Part shown: positions 35,788-48,644 of the stretch, in pieces
Position numbering within the stretch: the first letter of the stretch is position 1
How the letters are laid out: each line of letters starts with the position of its first letter
Source: Synanceia verrucosa
Taxonomy: Eukaryota > Chordata > Actinopteri > Perciformes > Synanceiidae
Assembly: GCA_029721515.1 (NCBI GenBank)
Contig: CM056563.1
Coordinates: forward strand, 25,134,454-25,198,453
Length of the DNA: 64,000 nucleotides
Direction of reading: 5' to 3'
Notes under the pieces: generated by a model
What the model was told of the DNA's origin: nothing
Databases searched by the model: none
Seen by the model: only the letters and a program-made list of their open reading frames with translations
Translations under genes and position numbers: made by a program

Positions 35788-38700
35788 TAAATCTGCTCTG
35801 ATCCATCAACACATAATATCCAAAATCTAATAACATAGAACCTGATGCTTCATGTGCTCAACGAGCTCCATCAGTTTTTTGTTGGTTTATATCCCTAATA
35901 TTTTTTTTTTATTTTAAGCTCGAAACAGAACTCAGTTTTGGTGGTATGGTAAAAATCATCATATTAATAAGAATATGTTCTGTATGATGATGATTGTAGG
36001 CGTTTAATGAGGAGTGAGTGTGTGAAGCTGAAGCTCCAGTAACTCATTTTGGGGTTTTATTCCTTCTTTTGCTGTAAACATGGTAGTAAAGGATAACGTT
36101 GATCTCTGATGGGTTCAGTCAGGAAGCTTCAAACGCTCCGAACTCACCAGAGGAAGTGTTCAAAACATGGAGGTAGAGTCTGAAAGGATGGACGGTTATT
36201 ATGAAACATTAACGATGAAAAATGTCCTGATGATCGTGAGGAAATCACTGCGTTGGGTCTGACTGAACAGAAACAGAAAGAACTTAAACTCTGTCATGAA
36301 AAGGAAAAGCACTGCTCAGATTTAAACACAAACAGGTGCCCCCAAACAGTAAAAATGGAAAAGCAGCGAGCACAGGTTCATCGTGAACATGTGGTGGTTT
36401 GGTTTGTTCACATTTATGAGCGACAGACATGATATCAAAATGAAAGAAACCCTCTAAACTGTACAGGAAGCAAAGTGAAGCAGGAGCTGGTAAGTTGATG
36501 TTTTTCTTCTGGAGGTTGCTCGGTGTTTCATGATGTTGGTGATGAACTCATAGAGAAATTAGTTTATCATTCCATCGTCTGTCCTGTCATCCATCAGCCT
36601 GTCTATCCTTCCCCCACCGTCACCAAGCTGAACTGAAGCATCGCTAAATGATCCCATGTTTCTATCTTTACTCAGCGCAGAGCTGGAGGTGTTTGAGCGA
36701 TGGAGGAGTGATGGAGTGAGCTAAAAGCTAAAAGCTAAAAGCAGCTGTTTCCCTCTGGATGTGATGGAAATAGAAAAGAGTCGTACACTTTACAAACTGC
36801 CCAAAAAACCTGTGTTCAAATGGAAACTAAAGGCAGAGCTGATAACTTTAAGAGATGCGTTCACACCAAACTCTCTCATAATCTACACGTGCAGTCATTT
36901 TTTTATTGATATGCAAAATAAGAGCAGATAATCTTTATTTGTCCCACAAACATGACAACAAGGAGCTACATGAGGAATAAGAGGCAGTGTCATCAGCAAA
37001 CAAGTAGAACAAATAGAGACATCTGTCAGAATAAGAAGGAAACTGATGGATCTGTACAGGATTAATAACTATAGATGTACATTATCTTTATTCCACCAGT
37101 TCAGGTCCATTTTGTTCATTTATGGTTATTTACTGACTTTTTGTGTTGTTTATTTCCACATGTATTCATTGTTTACTTCCATGTCTCTGTTTCCTTCTTA
37201 TTCTGACATATTTTTCTATTTATCCTATTTTTTTTTACTGATGACACTGCCTCTTATTTTTATATTATTTTAATGTTTCCCTCTGTCCTCTTTGCAGCAG
37301 GAACAGATTTAACTGTTTGAGGGGCAAATGAAGGATTATATTAACTTTTTCATACTGGGCAAATTATTAAGTACAGTAAAGATAAATTTCCTGTGATGCT
37401 GTGTCACAAAATTCTTTCAGTTCCTCCTATCATCACTGCTCTTTGTTATCCCTCTATTATCTGCATATCTGTACAGAGATGGGTTGAAAATAAATGGGTA
37501 TAAACAACATTCGCTGCCATGTTTATGCCTTTTGATGGTGCAGCTACAACATTACAAACTTTTAAAAGCACAAAGTCAGACTTTTTATGACTCATTCTGT
37601 GCTCGATTCAGCGTCCTTTTGATCCGTTTATCAAATCTAGGGGTGGGAATAATATTGATATGGCAATATATCCCAGTATTTTTCTTCTGATTTTTAATTT
37701 CTTAATATCAATTTTTTTTAGCAAAAAAAAAAAAAAAGTAATGTTTTGGGCCTATTGTTAATCCAGAACGACTTCCGCACGTTGAAATAAAAAGTTAAAT
37801 AAAAACATGTAAATATAAGTGTACATCTATACAGCTGGTATTTTAAGCTGCGCTTTGAACTTTTCATTGATCTATGTAGAATGTCGCAATATTACCGCAG
37901 TACACAGTATTGCAATTATGGGTACAATAAGTATCGTGGTATTTGAGTCATGATACGATACATTATTGCAATATCACAATATTGATACGATGCAATATTG
38001 CAATAATGTATGGTATCATGACTCAAGTATGGCGATACATTTTGTATCATGACTCAAATATCAGGATAGGTATCGTGATATTTGAATACGACTCAAGACT
38101 CAAGTCATGATACACTTTTGCAATATCACAATATTGCAATTATGTATCGTATTGTGACTCAGATATCATGATATGTGTCGTATCGTGTTGCCAGTTCCCA
38201 CCCCAGTTAAATCACTGTACTCCTGCTGCAGTGAACCCGGTTAATGTCAGGAGGATTCAGGCTAAAAGTCACTTTACGTTTGGTGTGAACTCAACATAAA
38301 TTTGACTGGTATTCCACATTTGTACCCAGAGGTTCTGAAGCCTGAAGCCTCCCTCATGGTGTCTCTTTGTCTGCGAGAACAAAAGCCGAAAAAAAAGAAA
38401 TAACCTGAGGCCTCCACACTAAACATGCCCATCACCTGCCCTCCTCACCTGTTCCCACCCCCCTCACTGTGACATGCTCTGCTTTAATCAATCTGTGAAT
38501 CTTCTCCTAGGCTCTTACCTTCTCTCCAGGCTGGCTTTCTGCTCTTAAGCCATCAGTAGGAAAGTCTTAAGTACAGCTAACAGCAGTGGGAGGAAAGAAA
38601 GACTGGGAATCATTTGGGGGGAGTCTGAACATTTTTGGGAGGAAAGTTGTAAAAGATCCCCAGCAGCCATCCAGGGATCTGAGGAAAGGAAACACCCAAA

Positions 38701-39014
38701 GACAAGGTCTTTAAAGCGGCCTCTTGTCCTCGACGTGTATTCAAGACACTCAGTACTGTAGTATAGTATAGTACAGGGCAGTGTAGAGTGTACTTATACT
38801 CAGTGAGAGGCGGTGAGAGTGAAGGTAACCCACAACCGGTCAGCGCCAGCCTTCAATGTTTCTCTCTTCCTCCTCATCAGAATGGGCGATCGTGGAGGAT
38901 TCAATAAGTTTGGTGGTAAGTGACAAAAACAAACTAAAAACACTCGAGCAAAAAGGTTTGTTGGGTTTGAGGAGGGTGAGTCCATGTGAAGCATGAAGCA
39001 CGGGTAAAAGGGCC

Positions 39015-39047
<33 letters not shown>

Positions 39048-42000
39048 GAGCGGGGCCATCGGTGGAATATGTTTGATTTAATGTGTGAAGCCTTCACAGC
39101 ACACTCTTTTAATTAGTGCTTCTGCAACATGTCTTTGTGAAACAAATTTATTAATATTATTAACTTTTCACCGAAAAAAAAGAAACAGATTTTTCTGCCG
39201 GGCATCAATGCTATGTGGACGCTCTTCAGTGGTTTCAGTCATCAAATCATATTTCTGATTAAAGCGTCGAATAGCAGGACTTGGTTTCCAAACGGCTGCA
39301 CAGCGCTGAAGTTTAACATGTGTGGAAGATGTTTGATTTCAGAAGCATTAACCTGCAGCTGAGGGTGTGAAGAGTTTATTTTCTGTCATAAAATCATAAT
39401 ACAAAAGAGACGCACAGGAAGCTGGATGGGTCCAACAAACGATCAGCTGGTCACAACGCTGGTGGGTTTTTCTGTCTTTATTGGCTTTGTAGCTTCTGCT
39501 AATTAAAATCTAAACAGTCCCCTCACAGGAACACTACAACAACAAGAGTTCAATAAAAGAAAAGAAAGACAACAAATAAAGAAATAAGCCGCACAGATTT
39601 ATCAAGTGAGGAATAATAATAAAAAGTAAATATTTTTCTCATTTAATTTGGCTGATTTATTTGTTTTAGCTGATTTATTTATTTTAGCTGACTTATTTAA
39701 TTTGGCTGATTTATTTATTTTAACTGATTTATTTAATTTGGCTGATTTATTTATTTTAGCTGACTTATTTAATATGGCTGATTTATTTAACTGATTTATT
39801 TAATTTGGCTGATTTATTTATTTTAGCTGACTTATTTAATTTGACTGATTTATTTATTTTAGCTGACTTATTTAATTTGGCTGATTTATTTATTTTAGCT
39901 GATTTATTTAATTTGGCTGATTTATTTATTTTAGCTGACTTATTTAATTTGACTGATTTATTTATTTTAGCTGACTTATTTAATTTGGCTGATTTATTTA
40001 TTTTAGCTGACTTATTTAATTTGGCTGATTTATTTATTTTAGCTGATTTATTTAATTTGACTGATTTATTTATTTTAGCTGACTTATTTAATTTGGCTGA
40101 TTTATTTATTTTAGCTGACTTATTTAATTTGGCTGATTTATTTATTTTAGCTGATTTATTTAATTTGGCTGATTTATTTATTTTAGCTGACTTATTTAAT
40201 TTGGCTGATTTATTTATTTTAACTGATTTATTTAATTTGGCTGATTTATTTATTTTAGCTGACTTATTTAATTTGACTGATTTATTTATTTTAGCTGACT
40301 TATTTAATTTGGCTGATTTATTTATTTTAACTGATTTATTTAATTTGGCTGATTTATTTATTTTAGCTGACTTATTTAATTTGGCTGATTTATTTAACTG
40401 ATTTATTTAATTTGGCTGATTTATTTATTTTAGCTGACTTATTTAATTTGACTGATTTATTTATTTTAGCTGACTTATTTAATTTGGCTGATTTATTTAT
40501 TTTAGCTGATTTATTTAATTTGGCTGATTTATTTATTTTAGCTGACTTATTTAATTTGGCTGATTTATTTAACTGATTTATTTAATTTGGCTGATTTATT
40601 TATTTTAGCTGACTTATTTAATTTGACTGATTTATTTATTTTAGCTGACTTATTTAATTTGGCTGATTTATTTATTTTAGCTGATTTATTTAATTTGGCT
40701 GATTTATTTATTTTAGCTGACTTATTTAATTTGGCTGATTTATTTATTTTAGCTGACTTATTTAATTTGGCTGATTTATTTATTTTAGCTGACTTATTTA
40801 ATTTGGCTGATTTATTTATTTTAGCTGATTTATTTAATTTGGCTGATTTATTTATTTTAGCTGACTTATTTAATTTGACTGATTTATTTATTTTAGCTGA
40901 CTTATTTAATTTGGCTGATTTATTTATTTTAGCTGACTTATTTAATTTGGCTGATTTATTTATTTTAGCTGATTTATTTAATTTGGCTGATTTATTTATT
41001 TTAGCTGACTTATTTAATTTGGCTGATTTATTTATTTTAACTGATTTATTTAATTTGGCTGATTTATTTATTTTAGCTGACTTATTTAATTTGACTGATT
41101 TATTTATTTTAGCTGACTTATTTAATTTGGCTGATTTATTTATTTTAACTGATTTATTTAATTTGGCTGATTTATTTATTTTAGCTGACTTATTTAATTT
41201 GGCTGATTTATTTAACTGATTTATTTAATTTGGCTGATTTATTTATTTTAGCTGACTTATTTAATTTGACTGATTTATTTAATTTAGCTGACTTATTTAA
41301 TTTGGCTGATTTATTTATTTTAGCTGATTTATTTAATTTGGCTGATTTATTTATTTTAGCTGACTTATTTAATTTGGCTGATTTATTTAACTGATTTATT
41401 TAATTTGGCTGATTTATTTATTTTAGCTGACTTATTTAATTTGACTGATTTATTTATTTTAGCTGACTTATTTAATTTGGCTGATTTATGTATTTTAGCT
41501 GATTTATTTAATTTGGCTGATTTATTTATTTTAGCTGACTTATTTAATTTGGCTGATTTATTTATTTTAGCTGACTTATTTAATTTGGCTGATTTATTTA
41601 ATTTTGATGATTTATTTATTTTATCTGACTTATTTAATTTGGCTGATTTATTTATTTTAACTGATTTATTTATTTTAGCTGACTTATTTAATTTGGCTGA
41701 TTTATTTATTTTAGCTGACTTATTTAATTTGGCTGATTTATTTATTTTAACTGATTTATTTATTTTAGCTGACTTATTTAATTTGGCTGATTTATTTAAC
41801 TGATTTATTTAATTTGGCTGATTTATTTATTTTAGCTGACTTATTTAATTTGGCTGATTTATTTATTTTAGCTGATTTATTTATTTTAGCTGACTTATTT
41901 AATTTGGCTGATTTATTTATTTTAGCTGACTTATTTAATTTGGCTGATTTATTTATTTTAACTGATTTATTTATTTTAGCTGACTTATTTAATTTGGCTG

Positions 42001-45000
42001 ATTTATTTAACTGATTTATTTAATTTTGCTGATTTATTTATTTTAGCTGACTTATTTAATTTGGCTGATTTATTTATTTTAGCTGATTTATTTATTTTAG
42101 CTGACTTATTTAATTTGGCTGATTTATTTATTTTAACTGATTTATTTATTTTAGCTGACTTATTTAATTTGGCTGATTTATTTATTTTAGCTGACTTATT
42201 TAATTTGGCTGATTTATTTATTTTAGCTGACTTATTTAATTTGGCTGATTTATTTATTTTAACTGATTTATTTATTTTAGCTGACTTATTTAATTTGGCT
42301 GATTTATTTAACTGATTTATTTATTTTTACTGATTTATTTATTTTAGCTGACTTATTTAATTTGGCTGATTTATTTAACTGATTTATTTAATTTGGCTGA
42401 TTTATTTATTTTAGCTGACATTTTTATTTTGGCTGATTTATTTATTTTAGCTGACTTATTGGCTGATTTATTTATTTTAGCTGACTTATTTAGTTTGGCT
42501 GATTTATTTATTTTAGCTGACATTTTTATTTTGGCTGATTTATTTATTTTAGCTGACTTATTTAATTTGGCTGATTTATTTATTTTAACTGATTTATTTA
42601 TTTTAGCTGACTTATTTAATTTGGCTGATTTATTTATTTTAGCTGACATTTTTATTTTGGCTGATTTATTTATTTTAGCTGACTTATTTAATTTGGCTGA
42701 TTTATTTATTTTAGCTGACTTATTTAATTTGGCTGATTTATTTAACTGATTTATTTATTTTTACTGATTTATTTATTTTAGCTGACTTATTTAATTTGGC
42801 TGATTTATTTAACTGATTTATTTAATTTGGCTGATTTATTTATTTTAGCTGACATTTTTATTTTGGCTGATTTATTTATTTTAGCTGACTTATTTAATTT
42901 GGCTGATTTATTTAACTGATTTATTTATTTTGGCTGATTTATTTATTTTAGCTGACTTATTTAATTTGGCTGATTTATTTAACTGATTTATTTAATTTGG
43001 CTGATTTATTTAACTGATTTATTTAATTTGGCTGATTTATTTAACTGATTTATTTAATTTGTCTGATTTATTTAACTGATTTATTTAATTTGGCTGATTT
43101 ATTTATTTTAGCTGACATTTTTATTTTGGCTGATTTATTTATTTTAGCTGACTTATTTAATTTGGCTGATTTATTTAACTGATTTATTTAATTTGGCTGA
43201 TTTATTTATTTTAACTGATTTATTTATTTTAGCTGACTTATTTAATTTGGCTGATTTATTTAACTGATTTATTTATTTTTACTGATTTATTTATTTTAGC
43301 TGACTTATTTAATTTGGCTGATTTATTTAACTGATTTATTTAATTTGGCTGATTTATTTATTTTAGCTGACATTTTTATTTTGGCTGATTTATTTATTTT
43401 AGCTGACTTATTTAATTTGGCTGATTTATTTAACTGATTTATTTAATTTGGCTGATTTATTTATTTTAGCTGACATTTTTATTTTGGCTGATTTATTTAT
43501 TTTAGCTGACTTATTTAATTTGGCTGATTTATTTAACTGATTTATTTAATTTGGCTGATTTATTTATTTTAGCTGACATTTTTATTTTGGCTGATTTATT
43601 TATTTTAGCTGACTTATTGGCTGATTTATTTATTTTAGCTGACTTATTTAGTTTGGATGATTTATTTATTTTAGCTGACATTTTTATTTTGGCTGATTTA
43701 TTTATTTTAGCTGACTTATTTAATTTGGCTGATTTATTTATTTTAGCTGACTTATTTAATTTGGCTGATTTATTTATTTTAACTGATTTATTTATTTTAG
43801 CTGACTTATTTAATTTGGCTGATTTATTTATTTTAGCTGACATTTTTATTTTGGCTGATTTATTTATTTTAGCTGACTTATTTAATTTGGCTGATTTATT
43901 TATTTTAGCTGACTTATTTAATTTGGCTGATTTATTTAATTTGGCTGATTTATTTATTTTAACTGATTTATTTATTTTAGCTGACTTATTTAATTTGGCT
44001 GATTTATTTATTTTAGCTGACTTATTTAATTTGGCTGATTTATTTATTTTAGCTGACTTATTTAATTTGGCTGATTTATTTAATTTGGCTGATTTATTTA
44101 TTTTAACTGATTTATTTATTTTAACTGATTTATTTATTTTAGCTGACTTATTTAATTTGGCTGATTTATTTATTTTAGCTGACATTTTTATTTTGGCTGA
44201 TTTATTTATTTTAGCTGACTTATTTAATTTGGCTGATTTATTTATTTTAACTGATTTATTTATTTTAGCTGACTTATTTAATTTGGCTGATATATTTATT
44301 TTAGCTGACTTATTTGGCTGATTTATTTCATTTCGCTGACACAGTATATTTAGTTTCGCTGGTTTGTCTGGTTAATAATGATGGTGATGAGCTCAGTGAT
44401 GGAAATGGCCATCAGAGGGCAGTAAATGGGTGTTTTTTTTTTTTGTCGTCATGGTGTTTGACCGTGTTCAGTGTTTCACTGGTTGTTGTGTCAACAAAAG
44501 AGCCGAGATAAGAAAAGCAGGAACCGGTTTGGATGAAAAATGTGCTTCAGCTTCTTGTTTTGTGTTTTTTTTTGATGCGTGTCTTGGGTCATGAACTGAA
44601 AAACTCCCAGAGTTCAGTGGTGAAGCTGGTTTGATGTTAGGGAGTAACCTGACACAGTACATGTAGTACTACTGCTCACAGAAGTACCAGTAAAGTAGTA
44701 ATCCATCCAGGTGGTAATAAAGCCTCCCACATTTTAATCACACTTCATTTATTCCTCTTGGTATTGTAAAGCAGCAGCTGTGTTGTCGTGGCGACAGCAT
44801 GACGTGTGTTATCCTTCAGGAAGTTTGCCAAAGGCAGGACGTTCATTCTGTGTGTTTGACTGAGTGGTATGTTAACAACAGGACCATTATTATAATTATT
44901 GTACTTTGAGGCATCAGTGATGTGTTTTACTTATCCCATCATATAGATATATATACTTAAATAAATGTAATATTCCTCCGCCCAATGTCAGGTGTTTAAA

Positions 45001-48000
45001 TTAACAGTAGTGCTGATTATATTTTAATGTTTCTGTAATGGTTACTTCAGTGATATGTGCGAGCTGTTGTTATCCAGCAATTTTATAATTTACTGTTTTA
45101 TTTAAAAGACAAATCTCAAAGTATTATTTATTGATTGAGATGTTAAATTCTTCAGTTATTTCCTGTCCTTCCTGAATAATGATAGGTTAATATGGAATTA
45201 AATTGTCATAATAATGTACATAAAATGTTAATAATAACCTGACCTGTAATAATTTAACGAGATAAGATGAATAAACACACAAAGAGTGTTTTCTGCTCGT
45301 TAAACTGTGTCCAGCTGGCCAGTAAACATCACCTTTAACCACTGAGTTATTGTAGAGAGACGTCAGCCTCTTTCTACTTTAGCTAACTATTGTTGATGAT
45401 TATAAAACTATGAGGCGTTCACTGTCCTGTCATCTTGTTGTTGGTCATTTTTACTCCATGAGGCGTTCACTGACCTGCTCCCCTCCTCTCCTCCCACAGT
45501 GCAGGAGCAGGATAACTCTGATAATAACACCATCTTCGTTCAGGGCCTGGGAGACGACTACACTGTGGAGTCTGTGGCCGACTTCTTCAAGCAGATCGGG
45601 ATCATTAAGGTGGATCATTGATGACGATCAGAGCAGATCAATAAGATGTGGATCATTGATGACGATCAGAGCAGATCAATAAGATGTGGATCATTGATGA
45701 CGATCAGAGCAGATCAATAAGATGTGGATCATTGATGACGATCAGAGCAGATCAATAAGATGTGGATCATTGATGACGATCAGAGCAGATCAATAAGATG
45801 TGGATCATTAATGACGATCAGAGCAGATCAATAAGATGTGGATCACTGATGACGATCAGAGCAGATCAATAAGATGTGGATCATTGATGACGATCAGAGC
45901 AGATCAATAAGATGGGCTCTGTGTTACAGTGAACCACTAGAAATTAGCAGGTTTTCGATGTTCTCAGAATCAAAGGAAATGACTTTTCAGAGTAAAAGCA
46001 CTTTGCAGTGACCGTGTCGTCCTTATCGATCGCAGATCAATAAGAAGAGCGGCCAGCCCATGATCAACCTGTACACTGACAGGGACACGGGGAAGCTGAA
46101 GGGGGAAGCCACGGTGTCCTTCGACGACCCGCCCTCCGCTAAAGCCGCCATCGACTGGTTCGACGGTGAGCCGCTCGTCTTCGCTCACAGCTCAAGTCTC
46201 GCTCGTTCTGGTTCTGAAGCTCATTTTTCACCTGACAGGTAAAGACTTCCATGGAAACCCCATCAAGGTGTCTTTTGCCACCCGCAGGGCCGACTTTGGA
46301 AGCCGAGGAGGGATGAGGGGAGGCCGAGGAAGAGGAGGTAAAATGAAAGGTCATCATGTGACAGCAGCAGCAGGCTCTCAGCTTTAAAACGTTCAAATGC
46401 TCAAGTGTGGTGTGTTTTTTTTTTTCACATTTTAATCCAGAATAAGGAGAAGAATCACTGAAGATAGAGTAGAGAAGCCACGCTGTTCCAGCTCTTTTCT
46501 TTTCTATAAGCTGTGCAGAGCACTGCACTGTTTTCATTTAGTTTTAGTCTGTTATTTTATTTCTTATTTTAATGATGTGATATTGGGCTATACAAATAAA
46601 CTTGACATGTACCTTATTTCTATTTTTTTATATATTTTATTATTTGATTATTTTATTTTTTACCTTATTTCTATTTTATTTTTATTTAGTTTATTATTCA
46701 ATCATTTTTTTGCCTTTCTAATTTATTTTATTTTATTCCTGTTTTTTTTTCAGCTTAATTTTACTGAGTATATTTTTTTATATAGACTATGTCATGCTGC
46801 TTTAAGGTTGTTGTTTTTTATCTCTTTATATTTTTTCTGTTACTGCTTTGGGATTAATAGAGGTTTATCTTATAATATAGCTAATTTATGCAGTAAAGGT
46901 GTTTAGTTGAGGATGTTGTCGTCTTTTGTTGGTTTTCTTTCTTTTTTGGGGACTAAACTTCCTTTTAGATTAAAATGGTTAAAAGCAGAAACCTGAATAG
47001 TTTTTTTTTTTTTTTTTCTGGTCACATGGTCTGCTCGTAGCCGCTCGCTAACGTTGCTAACTTTGCTTGTTTAGGGCCGATGGGTCGTGGGTTTGGAGGA
47101 GGTCGAGGTGGAGGTTTCCCAGGAGGTAACGGAGGAGGAGGAGGACAGCAGAGAGCTGGAGACTGGAAGTGTTCAAACCCGTGAGTCTGGACTCCAGCTT
47201 TTATTCCAGAAATTAATGCTCTCTGTTCAACACACTTCCTGATTTGTCTTCAGGAACTGTGGCAACCTGAACTTCTCGTGGCGTAACGAGTGCAACCAGT
47301 GCAAAGGCCCGAAACCTGAGGAGGCCGACGGCATGACGCCGATGGAGAGAGGTGGGAGACGTTGACCTTTACGACAGGAAATAACGTCCTCTCTAATATT
47401 TAAATTCAGACCGCTTCCTCTCCAGTTATCAGCTTCTTCTGACCTCAGCAGGTTTCGGAGGCGCAGAGCGCAGAGGAGGGTTCGAGCGTGGAGGAGGCTT
47501 CATGGGCCGAGGAGGCGACCGAGGAGGCTTCAGAGGAGGCTTCAGAGGTGACCGAGGAAACGACCGAGGAAACGACCGAGGAGGCTACGGAAAGATGGAC
47601 GCACGGTCAGATGTTATTATTATAATAATAGAGGTTTTGTAGTATTTTTGGTGCATAACACAGAGATACACTAATGTTCCACTTTTGTTCTGAATGTCAC
47701 TGTGTTGTGGATCTGTCCTGTCTGGATTATTCTAGATCTGACATTTTCATTTTCATCTTTTGGGGTGATATTTGGAGTATGTTAAGACGTTTAAAAGAAC
47801 GCCATCAGGGTCGGACCAAAAATTGACACGTCTTGGGTAGTGATCAGTCGAACGCAGCTTGATCAATACAGCTGCATGTAGAAATCAGCTTAAGTTCTCC
47901 TTTAAGACTTTATTCTCTCTGCAGATGCATGTCCTGTTATTTTATCTAATTATTTATGATGCTCTCTATTATTGTTATTATTCTTTTAATATTAATTATT

Positions 48001-48252
48001 ATTGTTGTTGTTGTTTTACTATTAAATGTGTATTATTATATAATTATTAATTATTATTATTAATATTGTTATTAATCTATTCTTTCTAAATAATAATGAA
48101 TAATAATAGACGTCATCAGCTGGTCAGCAGATTATTCGTGTCAAACCTCAGCCTGTGGTCGCTGCTCATTGGTCGCTCATGTTGTTGTTTGTTGGTTGTT
48201 GTCTTTTTTCAGAATGGACCACAGGCAGGAGAGACGGGGACGTCCTTACTGA
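28932..48252 (+). CDS. fus: RNA-binding protein FUS, 14 coding exons
   Basis: FUS is a nuclear FET-family RNA-binding protein acting in transcription and splicing. Exons: 28932-28944, 32314-32338, 33241-33407, 33482-33659, 35142-35368, 35478-35667, 38881-38915, 45500-45609, 46036-46165, 46239-46337, 47075-47180, 47254-47351, 47452-47605, 48213-48252. Phase is kept throughout (1,572 nt, 523 aa; human 526). Order: SYGQ/G-rich low-complexity domain (1-205), RGG1 (205-278), RRM (about 288-372, NTIFVQGLGDDYTVESVADF and GEATVSFDDPPSAKAAIDWF), RGG2, RanBP2-type zinc finger (about 419-450; Cys in DWKCSNPNCGN and RNECNQCKG), RGG3, and PY-NLS ending HRQERRGRPY. VESVADFFKQIG, GPMGRG and GGQQRAGDW favour FUS over TAF15. 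Four introns carry large tandem arrays. Confidence 0.97.
29395..32135. repeat. 73-bp AT-rich minisatellite in fus intron 1
   Basis: About 37 units of a 73-bp repeat, for example GTCATATTATACC at 30001 and again at 30074. The unit contains ATTATAGTATATTATAGCAT and CCCATTATATCATGTCATAT. Divergence between units is low in the centre and higher at both ends, as expected if turnover is mainly internal. Short frames in it are products of the repeat. Confidence 0.92.
32339..33240. other. fus intron 2, no other feature seen
   Basis: AT-rich intron with a T run at 33009-33022. No RNA gene or mobile element was recognised. Confidence 0.5.
33678..35061. repeat. 8-bp pyrimidine-rich array in fus intron 4
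   Basis: About 1.38 kb of 8-bp units TGCTCCTC, CGCTCCTC and CGCTCCAC, broken near 34,385-34,560 by 9-bp CGCTTCCAC units. The plus strand (the fus pre-mRNA sense) has no AG dinucleotide from about 33,665 to 35,077. Because 8 is not a multiple of 3 and no minus-strand stop arises, three long overlapping minus-strand frames of 450-510 codons appear; they are not genes. Confidence 0.93.
35139..35147 (+). other. fus: NAGNAG tandem acceptor of fus exon 5
   Basis: The acceptor reads TTTCAGCAG. Use of the first AG (exon from 35142) gives ...G-R-Y-E-G; use of the second (35145) gives ...G-Y-E-G, removing one arginine. Both keep the frame. Confidence 0.6.
35744..35786. repeat. (GT)n(GA)n compound microsatellite
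   Basis: About ten GT followed by eleven GA dinucleotides at the start of fus intron 6. Confidence 0.95.
37639..38207. mobile_element. MITE-like palindromic element in fus intron 6
   Basis: AGGGGTGGGAATA at 37639 is inverted as AGTTCCCACCCC at 38195-38206. The interior is a dense set of inverted ATATTGCAATA / TGATACGATACA / ATGACTCAA motifs that fold back on each other. There is no coding capacity. The GGGGTGGGAA terminal type recalls hAT-like non-autonomous elements, but the family is not established. Confidence 0.5.
38330..38880 (+). other. fus: Non-repetitive, GC-richer intron upstream of fus exon 7
   Basis: Just before the 35-nt exon 7 (38881-38915) the intron is free of repeats and markedly richer in G and C than the rest of the 3.2-kb intron. 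It has several polypyrimidine/AG groups (for example TTCTCCTAGGCTCTTACC near 38,503-38,520). In mammals the introns on both sides of FUS exon 7 are conserved and regulate exon skipping, so this is a candidate control region. Confidence 0.35.
39014..39047. repeat. (GAT)n microsatellite
   Basis: About eleven GAT triplets, 100 bp after fus exon 7. Confidence 0.95.
39641..44342. repeat. 36-bp AT-rich satellite in fus intron 7
   Basis: About 4.7 kb, roughly 130 units built from two related 18-bp halves: CTGATTTATTTATTTTAG and CTGACTTATTTAATTTGG. Because 36 is 12 codons, both strands show long periodic frames: plus-strand ADLFILADLFNL repeats of up to 256 aa, and minus-strand SAKINKSAKLNK repeats of up to 218 aa. 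A higher-order period of roughly 0.8 kb is visible in the placement of the TTTAACTGATTTATTTAA variant in the first half. Confidence 0.95.
44343..45499. other. Remainder of fus intron 7
   Basis: Non-repetitive, AT-rich sequence. It ends in a strong acceptor (CCTCTCCTCCCACAG) before exon 8. No other gene was seen. Confidence 0.5.
45610..45913 (+). repeat. fus: 38-bp tandem repeat, 8 units, starting at the exon 8 donor
   Basis: Units start exactly at the first intronic base (GTGGATCATTGATGACGATC...) at 45610, 45648, 45686, 45724, 45762, 45800, 45838 and 45876. Each contains GCAGATCAATAAGA, the same sequence that forms the real acceptor and first bases of exon 9 (GCAG|ATCAATAAGA at 46032-46045). 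The array fills over two thirds of this 426-bp intron. Confidence 0.93.
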
Positions 48253-48537
48253 GGCAGGACGGTGTCTCCATGCTGGTCCCAGTTTATAGATCCAGAGTTA
48301 AACAGATTGATCAGACCTCCAGCATCATCTCCTTCCCTTTAACTTTAACTCTTTCTTCCTCACTGAGTTCACCGTTTTAAACAGGAAGTGAGGAATTTAA
48401 ACTGAATTCACCTTTTTAGACCAAATTTGATCCAGAACACTGGAATTCACTGAGAAGACAGAAAACAACCAGTAAAAGACTTTTTTCTGTTCAGGGAATA
48501 ACTGGATGTTTATTAAACCTGACTGTGAGCAGAGGAT

Positions 48538-48644
48538 AATAAAGGTGTTAAACTCTGAATAATAATAATAATGATAATAAAGCTGATCTTTTCCATCCAG
48601 CGTGTGGAGAAATGATCTCTGTGTTTATCATCATCATGAAATAA
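48538..48644 (+). terminator. fus: Candidate fus polyadenylation signals
   Basis: AATAAA occurs at 48538-48543, 48576-48581 and 48639-48644, 290-390 nt after the stop codon. These would end the transcript before the minisatellite begins at about 48,905. Confidence 0.5.

Noticed and set aside
39805..44321. Long plus- and minus-strand frames with 12-residue periodicity (ADLFILADLFNL; SAKINKSAKLNK) up to 256 aa
   Set aside because: They follow automatically from a 36-bp satellite whose unit lacks stops. They lie inside a fus intron and have no splice or start-site support.
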